Shown: piece after piece, positions 52,347 through 60,718 of the stretch
Layout: each line of letters begins with the position of its first letter
Position numbering within the stretch: position 1 is the stretch's first letter
Source of the DNA: UBA1422 sp963676385
GTDB taxonomy: Bacteria; Bacillota; Clostridia; Peptostreptococcales; Anaerovoracaceae
Length of the DNA: 64,000 nucleotides
Reading direction: 5' to 3'
NCBI GenBank assembly: GCA_963676385.2
Contig: CAXXMM010000014.1
Location: 558,001 to 622,000, forward strand
Program-made: the position numbers and the translations under genes
Notes under the pieces: model-generated
Told to the model about the DNA's origin: nothing
Seen by the model: the letters and a program-made list of their open reading frames with translations, nothing else
Database searches by the model: none

Positions 52347-53837
52347 TTATTCAAATATATTTCTTAAATTAAGTCGTTTTTCCTTTCCCGGATCTTCTTC
52401 CACATGCCATTTTTCGTGAATAATCATGGTTTGACGTTTTTCCGCATCATACTTGGGCCAAACCGGAATCCCACTGTGAGAAGGGTTCCCGGTCTTTGCA
52501 AAGGCAACCCAGGCATCCTGGGTCATATCCGCAAGACTTGTGGGGAGATGGTCCCCTGCAAAGGTAATCAAGTCCGGGTTTTCTTCATTGTGGAATACAA
52601 ATGGCAATTCGATTGCATGGCATGCGCCAAAGCCCTCAACTTTCGATGGCCATGCAAAGATGTACATCCAGGTATCTTCATAGTTGCATTGATTTTCGGC
52701 CAGCTTAATGGATGGAATGCGAAACATCAAATCGCTAAACAGGGACAGATATCGATCTACCATGGGCACGTCCGGCTGCATTGCCAGATACCCGTTGATT
52801 TCATTTTCATATTTCTCAATGTTGAGGGACAGCATATTACATTCATCTTCCAGAATATGTCCGGCTTGGCTTTCAATATCATCATAATATAATTTCCAAT
52901 AGCAAACTTCATCTGCTGTGGTGCCAATCATTAATTTGATATCTTTTGCGCAACCATTCTGAATACATTCGTACGGATTGAGTGGTATCAATTCTCCATC
53001 TGCTACGGGAGCGAACATGATTTCACTTTTGTACCCATATTCAACCATCAAATTGATACAGGCATCTCTAATTTCATCTTGGCTCAAAAGAAGCAGTTCT
53101 TCTATGGTGTTTGCCCCCGCGTGTTTCAAAAAATCCTTTGCCTGTTCTCTGGATTTTTGAAGACTTTTGTGCATATTGAGGGTACCGCTTTCCACTATCG
53201 CCTTGTGAAACAGACCTTTTGCCCTGGGCATGGTCAACAGCAGCGATACGCTGATGCCACCGGCGGATTCTCCAAAAACGGTGACATTATCCGGGTCTCC
53301 ACCAAAGTAAGGGATATTCTCTTTAATCCATTCAAGTGCGCATATTTGGTCTATGATTCCCAGATTTTTACTGTCTTTATATTCCCTGCCGCCAATCTCT
53401 TCTAAATCCATAAATCCCAACACATTGCACCTGTAATCGATGGTCACGAAAACAATATCATGTCTTTTTACAAAATTGTCTCCATAATACCAAGGGTCAC
53501 TGGCTCCTGAACCAATATAGGATCCCCCATGAATGTAAACCATCACCGGTTTTTTCTCCGTACTAATATTTCTTGTCCAAATATTTAAGTTCAGACAATC
53601 TTCACCCTGCTCCCCCAAGGATGCCGGTGCCAGTTCATTGATTGGCTGCACACAACTCCGGCCAAAATCCAATGCTTCAAATACGTCGTCGCCGACTTCC
53701 GGCTTCATGGGTTCCTTCCAGCGGAGCTTACCAATGGGAGGCTTGGCATAGGGGATTCCCTTAAATGAAATCACTCCATTTTCATCTTCTACCCCCACAT
53801 AAGACACATATTTTGTTTTCGCTTTTATCTTTCGCAT
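52347..53837 (-). CDS. Type B carboxylesterase
   Basis: A 496-residue alpha/beta hydrolase. The ATG at 53837 has GGGAGGG just upstream. Motifs: the oxyanion loop YIHGGSYIGSGAS, the nucleophile elbow FGESAGGIS and the catalytic-His region FGACHAIELPFVF; the N-terminal EDCLNLNIWT is characteristic of the type B family. It should hydrolyse carboxylic esters or amides; no signal peptide, so it acts in the cytoplasm. It is likely driven by the sigma-54 promoter 80 bases upstream, along with the permease. Confidence 0.9.
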   Translation of the reverse strand: MRKIKAKTKYVSYVGVEDENGVISFKGIPYAKPPIGKLRWKEPMKPEVGDDVFEALDFGRSCVQPINELAPASLGEQGEDCLNLNIWTRNISTEKKPVMVYIHGGSYIGSGASDPWYYGDNFVKRHDIVFVTIDYRCNVLGFMDLEEIGGREYKDSKNLGIIDQICALEWIKENIPYFGGDPDNVTVFGESAGGISVSLLLTMPRAKGLFHKAIVESGTLNMHKSLQKSREQAKDFLKHAGANTIEELLLLSQDEIRDACINLMVEYGYKSEIMFAPVADGELIPLNPYECIQNGCAKDIKLMIGTTADEVCYWKLYYDDIESQAGHILEDECNMLSLNIEKYENEINGYLAMQPDVPMVDRYLSLFSDLMFRIPSIKLAENQCNYEDTWMYIFAWPSKVEGFGACHAIELPFVFHNEENPDLITFAGDHLPTSLADMTQDAWVAFAKTGNPSHSGIPVWPKYDAEKRQTMIIHEKWHVEEDPGKEKRLNLRNIFE

Positions 53838-53916
53838 TTTTCCCTCCCTGTAAATTGAGCCATCTAAATTGGTTTTCATGAACCGTGTCGGTATTTATAC
53901 CTATGTTACTTATAAG

Positions 53917-53932
53917 TGCAATTGTTATGCCA
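53917..53932 (-). promoter_or_regulatory. Sigma-54 (-24/-12) promoter
   Basis: On the minus strand TGGCATAACAATTGCA has GG and GC separated by exactly 10 bases, matching the sigma-54 consensus (TGGCAC-N5-TTGCA). It is 80 bases before the carboxylesterase start, downstream of a sigma-54 activator gene. Confidence 0.75.
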
Positions 53933-54006
53933 GATGTAAATACTCTTTAATCCTACCATATTGGAACTGCTTTCGCACTTTTGATTCATGTGGCGTCCCA
54001 AATAGT

Positions 54007-54041
54007 AAAAAAAGTTTTACGCTAAAGCGTAAAACTTTTTT
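54007..54041. terminator. Terminator after the sigma-54 activator
   Basis: AAAAAAGTTTTACGC and GCGTAAAACTTTTTT form a perfect stem of 15 bp with a four-base loop. It lies 47 bases after the activator stop. Confidence 0.9.
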
Positions 54042-54087
54042 TACAACTCAAGATATATTGTGGAGAAGTTTCCTGACAATAGCCTTT

Positions 54088-55524
54088 TCATTTTATCGAA
54101 TATTTTCCGGTTTTATATTTCAATAATTGCTTGGACATTCCCAATTTTCTTGCCGTTTCAGCCAACTTATGGTTGTTGCTGTTTAATTCACTGACAATCA
54201 GCAGTTTTTCATAGTCCTCAATGGCTTGCTTAAGAGAAAAGGCATTCCTGTCTTGGACTTCAGGTAATACACCACAATGAAAACTGCTGATTCGTGCAGG
54301 GATATCTTTGACTTGAATCTCTGTGGAAGAAACATTATTGTAGGCAGTTTCAATGGCATTCTTTAATTCTCTAATATTTCCCGGCCAGTCATATTTGTAA
54401 AAGCAATCCAAAACTTGGGGATGAACACTATTAATATGAATATCCATTTTGTTGTTATATAGATTGATGAAAAAATCGGTCAGGCACGGGATATCTTCTT
54501 TTCTTTCCGCAAGTGCCGGCATATTCATTTCGACAACCCCCAACCGATAAAACAAATCCTTCCTTAACCGTTTCTCAAAAATCATGTCTTCAGGAGATTC
54601 GTTGGTCGCCGATATAATCCGTAAATCCAGTTCTATATTTTTGTTGCCGCCGATTCTTCGGATGGTTTTATCTTCAATGGCTTTTAATAACTTTCCCTGC
54701 AAACTGATATCCAACGAATTGATTTCATCCAGGAACAACGTTCCTCCACTGGCCTGTTCAAAAAAACCCTGGGTATCATTTGACCCGGTGAAGCTCCCTT
54801 TTACCGTTCCAAACAAAATGCTTTCCAGCAATGTGGCCGGTATCGCTCCACAGTTCAGTGAAACAAAGGGGGCTTTGTACCTTTTGCTCATATTGTGGAT
54901 GGCCTGGGCGACAACTTCCTTGCCCGTGCCTGTCTTACCATAAATCAATACAGAGGAATCCGTCTTGGCCACTCTGGATATTTTGTTTTTTATTTCAAGC
55001 ATTTTGAGGTTGACGGTAATAATATCGTCGATGGTATAGATTGTATTGTTCTTTCTGTATATTTTATGATTGGTGTAATGATCCAATACATTGGTACTTT
55101 CTTTGTTGTAGATGAATTTAGAAAATTCGATGACACCAACGATTTTGTCATTTTCCATGATTGGGTAGGTGGAGTTAATTGAAGTAACTGGGTTCCCGGT
55201 TATGGTGACGATATGCTGCCTGTTATTACAGATTGGAACCCCTGTTTTCAGAACATCCATAATGGTGCTTGTTTCATTTTCAATGTTTTTCAACAAGGAA
55301 GAAATATTATATCCAATGTATTTTTCCGGACGCAAACCGGTTTCCATAATCCCACTAAAATCCGCGCTATCACAAAATATGATGGTTCCTTTTTCATCGA
55401 CAACCAGTATATTCTCAAAATAATCTAATTCTTGTGGCTGATCAAGTTTCATATGCATATTTGCCCACGTACCTACTCCGGTTATGTTGCAAAGATTCTT
55501 TTTCGTTCCTCGCAACCATTTCAA
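54088..55524 (-). CDS. Sigma-54-dependent transcriptional activator (PAS-AAA-HTH)
   Basis: A 478-residue protein; the reading from TTG 55524 is given, but ATGs at 55458 and 55452 may be the true start. A PAS-like sensing domain spans about 35-150 (YFENILVVDEKGTIIFCD), then an AAA+ domain with Walker A YGKTGTGKE (195-203), the sigma-54 contact loop GSFTGS (243-248, consensus GAFTGA) and Walker B LFLDEI (263-268). The short C-terminal Fis-like helix-turn-helix is LAETARKLGMSKQLLKYKTG. It opens sigma-54 promoters with ATP. A good candidate target is the promoter at 53917, driving esterase and permease. Confidence 0.92.
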   Translation of the reverse strand: MKWLRGTKKNLCNITGVGTWANMHMKLDQPQELDYFENILVVDEKGTIIFCDSADFSGIMETGLRPEKYIGYNISSLLKNIENETSTIMDVLKTGVPICNNRQHIVTITGNPVTSINSTYPIMENDKIVGVIEFSKFIYNKESTNVLDHYTNHKIYRKNNTIYTIDDIITVNLKMLEIKNKISRVAKTDSSVLIYGKTGTGKEVVAQAIHNMSKRYKAPFVSLNCGAIPATLLESILFGTVKGSFTGSNDTQGFFEQASGGTLFLDEINSLDISLQGKLLKAIEDKTIRRIGGNKNIELDLRIISATNESPEDMIFEKRLRKDLFYRLGVVEMNMPALAERKEDIPCLTDFFINLYNNKMDIHINSVHPQVLDCFYKYDWPGNIRELKNAIETAYNNVSSTEIQVKDIPARISSFHCGVLPEVQDRNAFSLKQAIEDYEKLLIVSELNSNNHKLAETARKLGMSKQLLKYKTGKYSIK

Positions 55525-55564
55525 CTGTTATTATTGTACCACTATCCCACCGGGGAGGAAAGAA

Positions 55565-55589
55565 AAAAGCCGCCCACCAGGCGGCTTTT
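55565..55589 (-). terminator. Terminator after the M20 peptidase
   Basis: AAAAGCCGCC and GGCGGCTTTT form a 10-bp stem, four bases after the stop codon. Confidence 0.88.
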
Positions 55590-55593
55590 ATTA

Positions 55594-56817
55594 TCATAGG
55601 TAATCTAACACAATATTAATATATAGATTAGCACATGAAATCAAATCCTCAATTTCAAATCTCTCATTATACCCATGGGCACCATCCCATTTTGGGCCTT
55701 GCCAAACAACAGGCATCAGACGACCAAATGCCACAGCATCACCGGGAGCACATACACCGCAGGCTTTTGCCTCTTGGCCGTAGGTTTTTTGAAATGCCCT
55801 TGTGCCTATTGCAAAGATTTCATCTGTTTTCTCCACATAAATGGGCGGACTTTGAATCATATCGATTTCTAATGCAACCTCAAAGTCATTATCTTCCTGT
55901 TTCACCTCTTCTGCTAATTGATTCAACTCTTTCATGATTTGCTCCGGCGTTTGTCCCGGAAGAAACCTGATATCAAAAGTTGCTCTACAAATGTCAGGTA
56001 CTGTATTCTGCTTTTCTCCACCTTCAATGATATTCATTTCGACAATGGGTTTTTCAGAATACATTCCATCTTCATATCCTGTATGAGGTTTTGCTTCATA
56101 TGTCATCCAACCATCAACGTCCAATACCCGATTTGCGAACTTTAGCATTTTGTGTATCCCATTGATTGGCGCTACAGGTTTTTCTCCTTCTACAGAATTA
56201 AATACCGCGGTGTGCCCCATCAAGCCTTTCGTCGCTGCTTTCACCCAGAGAATACCACGGGAACTTACAGTAATTTTTCCAGATGTGGCCTCTGGTATAA
56301 AACACAAATCTGCATCAAAAAGCTCTGGTTTGTTTTCTATTACCCACACGGAACCGTTTACGCTGCCGGTCTCGTGTCCGGTCACAATAGATACTTTTAG
56401 GTCGCCATTTATTTCAATCTTATTATCTACAAAATATTTTATGACGCCCAGGAGCATGGCAATCTGCCCCTTCATGTCGCAAGCACCTCTCCCATAGACG
56501 TATCCGTCTTTTTCTTCTCCCGCAAAAGGATCAAGTTTCCATTTTTTTCGATCGCCGATGGGAACAGTATCAAGATGAGCGTTGAGCATCAGGATTTTTC
56601 CTTTTTCCTTTGTACCCTTTAAAAGGCCGACAATATTCGGGAAGTTCTCTTTCCCGTCAATTGTTACCTGCAAACCCAACGCCTCCATCAGTTCTTTTAT
56701 ATAGTGAATCCCCGGCCAATAATTGTTTACTTTATTGGGATCGTTCACTGTATCAATTTGAATTAATTTTTTTGCTACCTCTATTATGTATTTTTGATCT
56801 ATATCGTATCTGTTCAT
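55594..56817 (-). CDS. M20-family metallopeptidase (ArgE/DapE type)
   Basis: A 407-residue amidohydrolase. The metal-binding motifs are LMLNAHLDTVPIGD with the H-x-D pair, the bridging Asp in GRGACDMKGQIAML, the Glu in SIVTGHETGSVNG (HETGS) and the final His in WDGAHGYNE. These are the ligands of a two-zinc centre. It should remove an N-acyl or amino acid from a substrate such as acetyl-ornithine or succinyl-diaminopimelate, or act on a dipeptide; the permease upstream (58254-56854) suggests an amino-acid-derived substrate. Poor ribosome binding site at 56817. Confidence 0.88.
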   Translation of the reverse strand: MNRYDIDQKYIIEVAKKLIQIDTVNDPNKVNNYWPGIHYIKELMEALGLQVTIDGKENFPNIVGLLKGTKEKGKILMLNAHLDTVPIGDRKKWKLDPFAGEEKDGYVYGRGACDMKGQIAMLLGVIKYFVDNKIEINGDLKVSIVTGHETGSVNGSVWVIENKPELFDADLCFIPEATSGKITVSSRGILWVKAATKGLMGHTAVFNSVEGEKPVAPINGIHKMLKFANRVLDVDGWMTYEAKPHTGYEDGMYSEKPIVEMNIIEGGEKQNTVPDICRATFDIRFLPGQTPEQIMKELNQLAEEVKQEDNDFEVALEIDMIQSPPIYVEKTDEIFAIGTRAFQKTYGQEAKACGVCAPGDAVAFGRLMPVVWQGPKWDGAHGYNERFEIEDLISCANLYINIVLDYL

Positions 56818-56853
56818 TTCAAAACCAAAACTCTCTCAAACAATAGATTCTCA

Positions 56854-58254
56854 TTACATGTCTTGTAATGTTGGAGGCTTTTTTCTAAAGAAATTGGTCG
56901 ATACCAGAAGGTAAATAAACCCTATCACTAACCAAATACTACCTACGATTTTTGAATGGATATCAAGGTTCCACCAAATCACAGCGCAAGTTATCGCACC
57001 ACATAAAGGCAATATCAAATATGTGAAAACAGCTTTCCCTCCTCGCTCTTTTTGCCTGCCCCAATAATGAGCAATAACCGAAACATTTACAAGTACAAAT
57101 CCCAGCAATGCCCCAAAGTTGATTAATGTACAAGCAAGGGTAAGATCCATACCAAATGCTATAAATCCAATTGCCCCAAGTAAAAGAATATTAAATGTAG
57201 GTACCTTGGTCTTCGGATTGACATATCCAAAGAATTTTTTGGGGAGAACGCCATCCCGTCCCATTCCGTAGATTATTCTTGCTGCAGCCGCCTGACCTAC
57301 AACTGCATTTCCTGTTCCTGAAACAATGCTTATCAACGAGAATGCTACGGCGAAAACCTGTCCACATGCGTATGCAAAATACTCCATTGCGCCTGCGTCC
57401 GGTGTCTTCATATCTTTCCATGCATCCGGCCAACCATTCATCATAATGTAGGTATAGACAATAAAATATACGCCTGCCGCAATGGCTATAATTATAATTC
57501 CTTTCCCGACTGTTTTGACCGGGTTCTTCGTTTCTTCTGTCAGGGTAGTTACCGCGTCAAACCCAAGGAAGGAAAGTGCTAATACCGAAGCACATGCAAA
57601 TATCGTAGAGAATCCACCAATGTTTGCATATTCAGTAGGATTGAAGATTGCCTTGGAATTAATCAACGTACCACTTCCACCACCGTGAACAATGAAATTG
57701 ATAGATACGATTGCCACCGCAACAACAAAGATTACTTGCACGATAACAACAATATTATCCGCCCATGCAGTAACCTTAACACCAATCAGATTGATTACTG
57801 TGGTTACTACTATAAACAATATAGTCCATAACCATGCAGGGATTCCCGGTACCACAGCGACAAGATACAAGGGGCATACAATGTAAACGATCAAAGGAAG
57901 CAAAATATAATCCAAGAGTATTGCCCAGCCGGATAAGAAGCCAACATGTGGGTGAATTGATCGTGATACATAAGTATAAACTGATCCTGCCATTGGATAT
58001 GCTTTCACCATTTGCCGATAACTCAACGCAGTAAATGTCATCACAATCGTTGCTACAATATAGGCTAGCGGCAACATACCATGTGACTGTACAGTAACAA
58101 TACCATACGTGGTAAAAACCGTCATTGGTGCCACATATGCCAATCCAAAAATGACTACTTGCGGTAATCCTAAAACTCTATTCAGCTCTTGCTTGTATCC
58201 AAGGCTTTCCAGTGTTTCATTTCCGGTCCCGGCTGATTGATTTTGGTTTCCCAT
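56854..58254 (-). CDS. APC-family amino acid permease
   Basis: A 466-residue transporter with about twelve membrane helices. The ATG at 58254 has GGAG eight bases before it. It starts MGNQNQSAGTGNETLESLG, then LPQVVIFGLAYVAPMTVFT and SYRQMVKAYPMAGSVYTYV. A later helix has GRDGVLPKKFFGYVNPKT, typical of the ABC of APC transporters. Its cargo is probably an amino acid or polyamine. It is 37 bases upstream of the M20 peptidase, so transport and hydrolysis may be linked. Confidence 0.9.
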   Translation of the reverse strand: MGNQNQSAGTGNETLESLGYKQELNRVLGLPQVVIFGLAYVAPMTVFTTYGIVTVQSHGMLPLAYIVATIVMTFTALSYRQMVKAYPMAGSVYTYVSRSIHPHVGFLSGWAILLDYILLPLIVYIVCPLYLVAVVPGIPAWLWTILFIVVTTVINLIGVKVTAWADNIVVIVQVIFVVAVAIVSINFIVHGGGSGTLINSKAIFNPTEYANIGGFSTIFACASVLALSFLGFDAVTTLTEETKNPVKTVGKGIIIIAIAAGVYFIVYTYIMMNGWPDAWKDMKTPDAGAMEYFAYACGQVFAVAFSLISIVSGTGNAVVGQAAAARIIYGMGRDGVLPKKFFGYVNPKTKVPTFNILLLGAIGFIAFGMDLTLACTLINFGALLGFVLVNVSVIAHYWGRQKERGGKAVFTYLILPLCGAITCAVIWWNLDIHSKIVGSIWLVIGFIYLLVSTNFFRKKPPTLQDM

Positions 58255-58347
58255 AATATCCACTCCTTTCGTGGAATTAGTTACTAACGAGTTTCAAATA
58301 TTTCACTATTATAGGTACTAATGAAACTCTTCTTATTCCCTACGTAT

Positions 58348-58372
58348 AAAAAATAGCCCCTGCCCGTGGGGC
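58348..58372 (-). terminator. Terminator after the SAM methyltransferase
   Basis: GCCCC and GGGGC pair around a loop, followed on the minus strand by TATTTTTT. It lies 58 bases after the stop codon. Confidence 0.75.
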
Positions 58373-58429
58373 AGAGTCAATATGTTTTTTTGTTCTGTTT
58401 TAAAAAAATCAACATTTATAGTAAAAAAA

Positions 58430-59164
58430 CTAATCGACGATGTACAAATATCGGCTGGCCAAATTCTTGTCATAAAGTTCGATGCCCATGGTATCTTCCC
58501 GAAGTTTTTGCTCATAAAGGTCGCCATTCCCCTCATCCTCAAATGCCCTTTTGTATTTTTTCAATGTTCTTAAAGAATTTTCATATAAGATCCGTTCGTT
58601 TTGGCTATAATCAACAGTATTAAACGGTATCCCGTTTTTTGTAAGAATCTCGGCAATTTTTGTATTGTGACTTTGCAAGATGCTTCTATCCCCTGTGGCT
58701 TCATCAAATATGTATTGGGAATAAAACAAATACATTTTATTGTTTTCGATGCTTTTTAATTGTTGCACTAATTTGTCCAAATTGTTGCTGAAATAAAGGC
58801 TGTCAACAGAGAGGGTGATACTAGGCTTGATGCCGTAATGGGAAAATCGGTCAATGTCACCGTTGATATATTTTATTCTTCTGCTGTTTTCTCTTAAAAT
58901 ACCATCTTCTATTTGGTCAATTCCAATTCCCTGGCAACCATACTTTGTTACTAACAGGTTTAGAATACTTCCTGATCCGCAACCTAAATCCACAATTGTA
59001 TCTTCTGCCGATATGGGAATGGAACCCATAATAAAATCAATTTGCTGTTTATCCATCATGTTGAAAAGATACAGCCGATAACCATATACCTCTTCACAAA
59101 AGTCCAGGTAGACGTTGCTTTTCGTCAAGCGATTAATTTTGTTACTAAATTCATCTTTTATCAT
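58430..59164 (-). CDS. SAM-dependent methyltransferase
   Basis: A 244-residue protein. The start at 59164 (MIKDEFSNKINRL) gives a normal length; a longer reading lies upstream. Motif I is IVDLGCGSGSILNLL with IGIDQIEDGI in the second strand, then SLDSLYFSNN-like motif and a C-terminal region rich in charged residues. Substrate unknown. The ribosome binding site is weak (AAGGA about 13 bases upstream). It has its own terminator; the stop is TAG. Confidence 0.82.
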   Translation of the reverse strand: MIKDEFSNKINRLTKSNVYLDFCEEVYGYRLYLFNMMDKQQIDFIMGSIPISAEDTIVDLGCGSGSILNLLVTKYGCQGIGIDQIEDGILRENSRRIKYINGDIDRFSHYGIKPSITLSVDSLYFSNNLDKLVQQLKSIENNKMYLFYSQYIFDEATGDRSILQSHNTKIAEILTKNGIPFNTVDYSQNERILYENSLRTLKKYKRAFEDEGNGDLYEQKLREDTMGIELYDKNLASRYLYIVD

Positions 59165-59252
59165 AATTTTATTTATTTTCCTTAAATTCAAACATGTGAG
59201 CAGCCATGCTTGTATCAACATTCCCTAAACCTCGGGTTTCGACGCACGTCTG

Positions 59253-60317
59253 TCAGTCTATATCGATCACTGTGCCATCATTTTTGATGAATACTCTTTT
59301 TTCAAAAGCGGACAGAAGAATACCATCATGGTATATTAATATGGAATTTACATACTTAACATCACCTTGTTCTCCATTTTCAAATTGGTAGACTAGTTGC
59401 TTTCTTCCCTTTTCCATAACATTGATTTTATACACTTTATTTTTTTCAGCATAATATAGCCAATTACCCACTTTATTCATAGGTGTGTCTATCCTATTAG
59501 GTTCCGGTACTGCAGTCAGAAGAGTTTCCTCACCATCTATTTTCCCTTTTATTATCAATGTCTTTTCCCCGTCTGAACGCGTTAAAAAAACTTGATTATC
59601 TTCTATCACACAATACGCTGCTGCATCTAAAGTGACTTTTGTATCTGCAACGAAGATTGCTTGTCGGTCCTTACCGTTAGGTCTTACCCTATACAATGCA
59701 TAGTCATCATTTGACGTTTTTTCATAATAGACCCAACCGTCGTCAATCCCACACAAGCTCTGATTTTCACCTGGCAGTGTTCTCTCATGTTTTCCGTCGA
59801 AGCTAGTCACATAAATCTTTGGATTCTCAGCCAGTTCTTCAGAATTAATGCTTTTTTCATAGCTCTCATAATAGATTTCTTTCTTGGTCAGGATATAAGA
59901 CGCAACGTAATTTGCCAGCATGGTTTTTTCACTTCCGTCTTTTTTTATTTTGTATAAGTTGGACTGGGAATCATTCTCTTCCAAAATAAAATAAATCCAA
60001 CCACCTAAAACGGATATATCACTGGGGCAACCTTCATCTCCTTCAAAATTATAAATTGCGACTTCCTTTTCAGGTGCATGAATGGAAAATTTCACGATTC
60101 GATCGAATCTTGTGGCATAAACCCAATCACCGTCTTTAAAGAAAAAGGTAACGGCTTCATCACCTTGCTTTTGTTGATTGATTTGATTCCCATAGGTCTG
60201 TATTGGTGTAATATCCATTTCCACCTTAAGTTCAAGCTTTGGTTCTATATCCTTGGTGCAGGCACTTAATAATAATACCAACACAATTAACAATATTAGA
60301 ATTCCATATTTTCTCAT
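59253..60317 (-). CDS. Lipoprotein with beta-propeller-like repeats (DUF5050)
   Basis: A 354-residue protein. The ATG at 60317 follows GAGGGGAAT. Residues 1-22 form a lipoprotein signal with lipobox LLSAC. The rest has repeated WVYATRF-, WIYFILE-, WVYYEK- and WLYYAEKN-type strands with SNLYKIKKDGS and YALYRVRPNGKDRQAIF, as in DUF5050 beta-propellers that bind unknown ligands outside the membrane. Anchored to the outer face of the membrane. No obvious operon partner; a small promoter-ORF-terminator unit lies 150 bases upstream. Confidence 0.82.
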   Translation of the reverse strand: MRKYGILILLIVLVLLLSACTKDIEPKLELKVEMDITPIQTYGNQINQQKQGDEAVTFFFKDGDWVYATRFDRIVKFSIHAPEKEVAIYNFEGDEGCPSDISVLGGWIYFILEENDSQSNLYKIKKDGSEKTMLANYVASYILTKKEIYYESYEKSINSEELAENPKIYVTSFDGKHERTLPGENQSLCGIDDGWVYYEKTSNDDYALYRVRPNGKDRQAIFVADTKVTLDAAAYCVIEDNQVFLTRSDGEKTLIIKGKIDGEETLLTAVPEPNRIDTPMNKVGNWLYYAEKNKVYKINVMEKGRKQLVYQFENGEQGDVKYVNSILIYHDGILLSAFEKRVFIKNDGTVIDID

Positions 60318-60473
60318 ACCCATTCCCCTCGTGGCTTTCAACCCGTGCTTCATGTTTTGACAGCAAATATAAACATTAAAGCTTTCTCAGAATCTTCTCT
60401 GGCATCCCACTATGTATGGCCTTACCCCAGTGCCCTGCTGGGTCGGAATAATGAATGGGATTATGTTACCTCC

Positions 60474-60506
60474 AAAATAAAAGAGCACAAAAAATGCTCT
60501 TTTATT
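60474..60506 (-). terminator. Terminator directly after the 11-codon ORF
   Basis: AAATAAAAGAGCA and TGCTCTTTTATTT pair over 13 bp around a 7-base loop. It starts at the stop codon of the tiny ORF. Confidence 0.8.
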
Positions 60507-60542
60507 TCAAATCATAAATTCAAATCTAATTCCAATGTTCAT
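60507..60542 (-). CDS. Tiny ORF of 11 codons with its own promoter and terminator
   Basis: ATG at 60542 has GGAGGGG at eight bases; the product would be MNIGIRFEFMI. It lies between a good sigma-A promoter and a terminator, giving a transcript of about 95 bases. This could be a leader or attenuator for the DUF5050 lipoprotein gene downstream, a small RNA, or chance. Translation is not shown. The full gap 60318-60718 between the lipoprotein and the permease contains only this unit and a second terminator. Confidence 0.35.
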   Translation of the reverse strand: MNIGIRFEFMI

Positions 60543-60571
60543 AGAATCCCCTCCAACTCTATACAGTTATC

Positions 60572-60600
60572 AGTATAGATGTTGGGGACGTGGGGTGCAA
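60572..60600 (-). promoter_or_regulatory. Sigma-A promoter of the tiny ORF with overlapping inverted repeat
   Basis: TTGCAC (60595-60600) and TATACT (60572-60577) with a 17-base spacer on the minus strand. CTATAC and GTATAG, eight bases apart, form an inverted repeat over the -10 and start site. Confidence 0.6.
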
Positions 60601-60630
60601 GTCTTTTCACGCAACGGCCCGAAACAATAG

Positions 60631-60670
60631 AAAAAGTATCTTCGGACCTATCGCCCGAAGATACTTTTTT
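60631..60670 (-). terminator. Terminator after the APC permease at 60719
   Basis: AAAAGTATCTTCGG and CCGAAGATACTTTT pair over 14 bp with a nine-base loop and T run. It lies 49 bases after the stop codon. Confidence 0.85.
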
Positions 60671-60718
60671 ATTTGGATGCCTCTTTTTTTAATGCCTGGA
60701 ATAAGGTTTCGTTCAATT

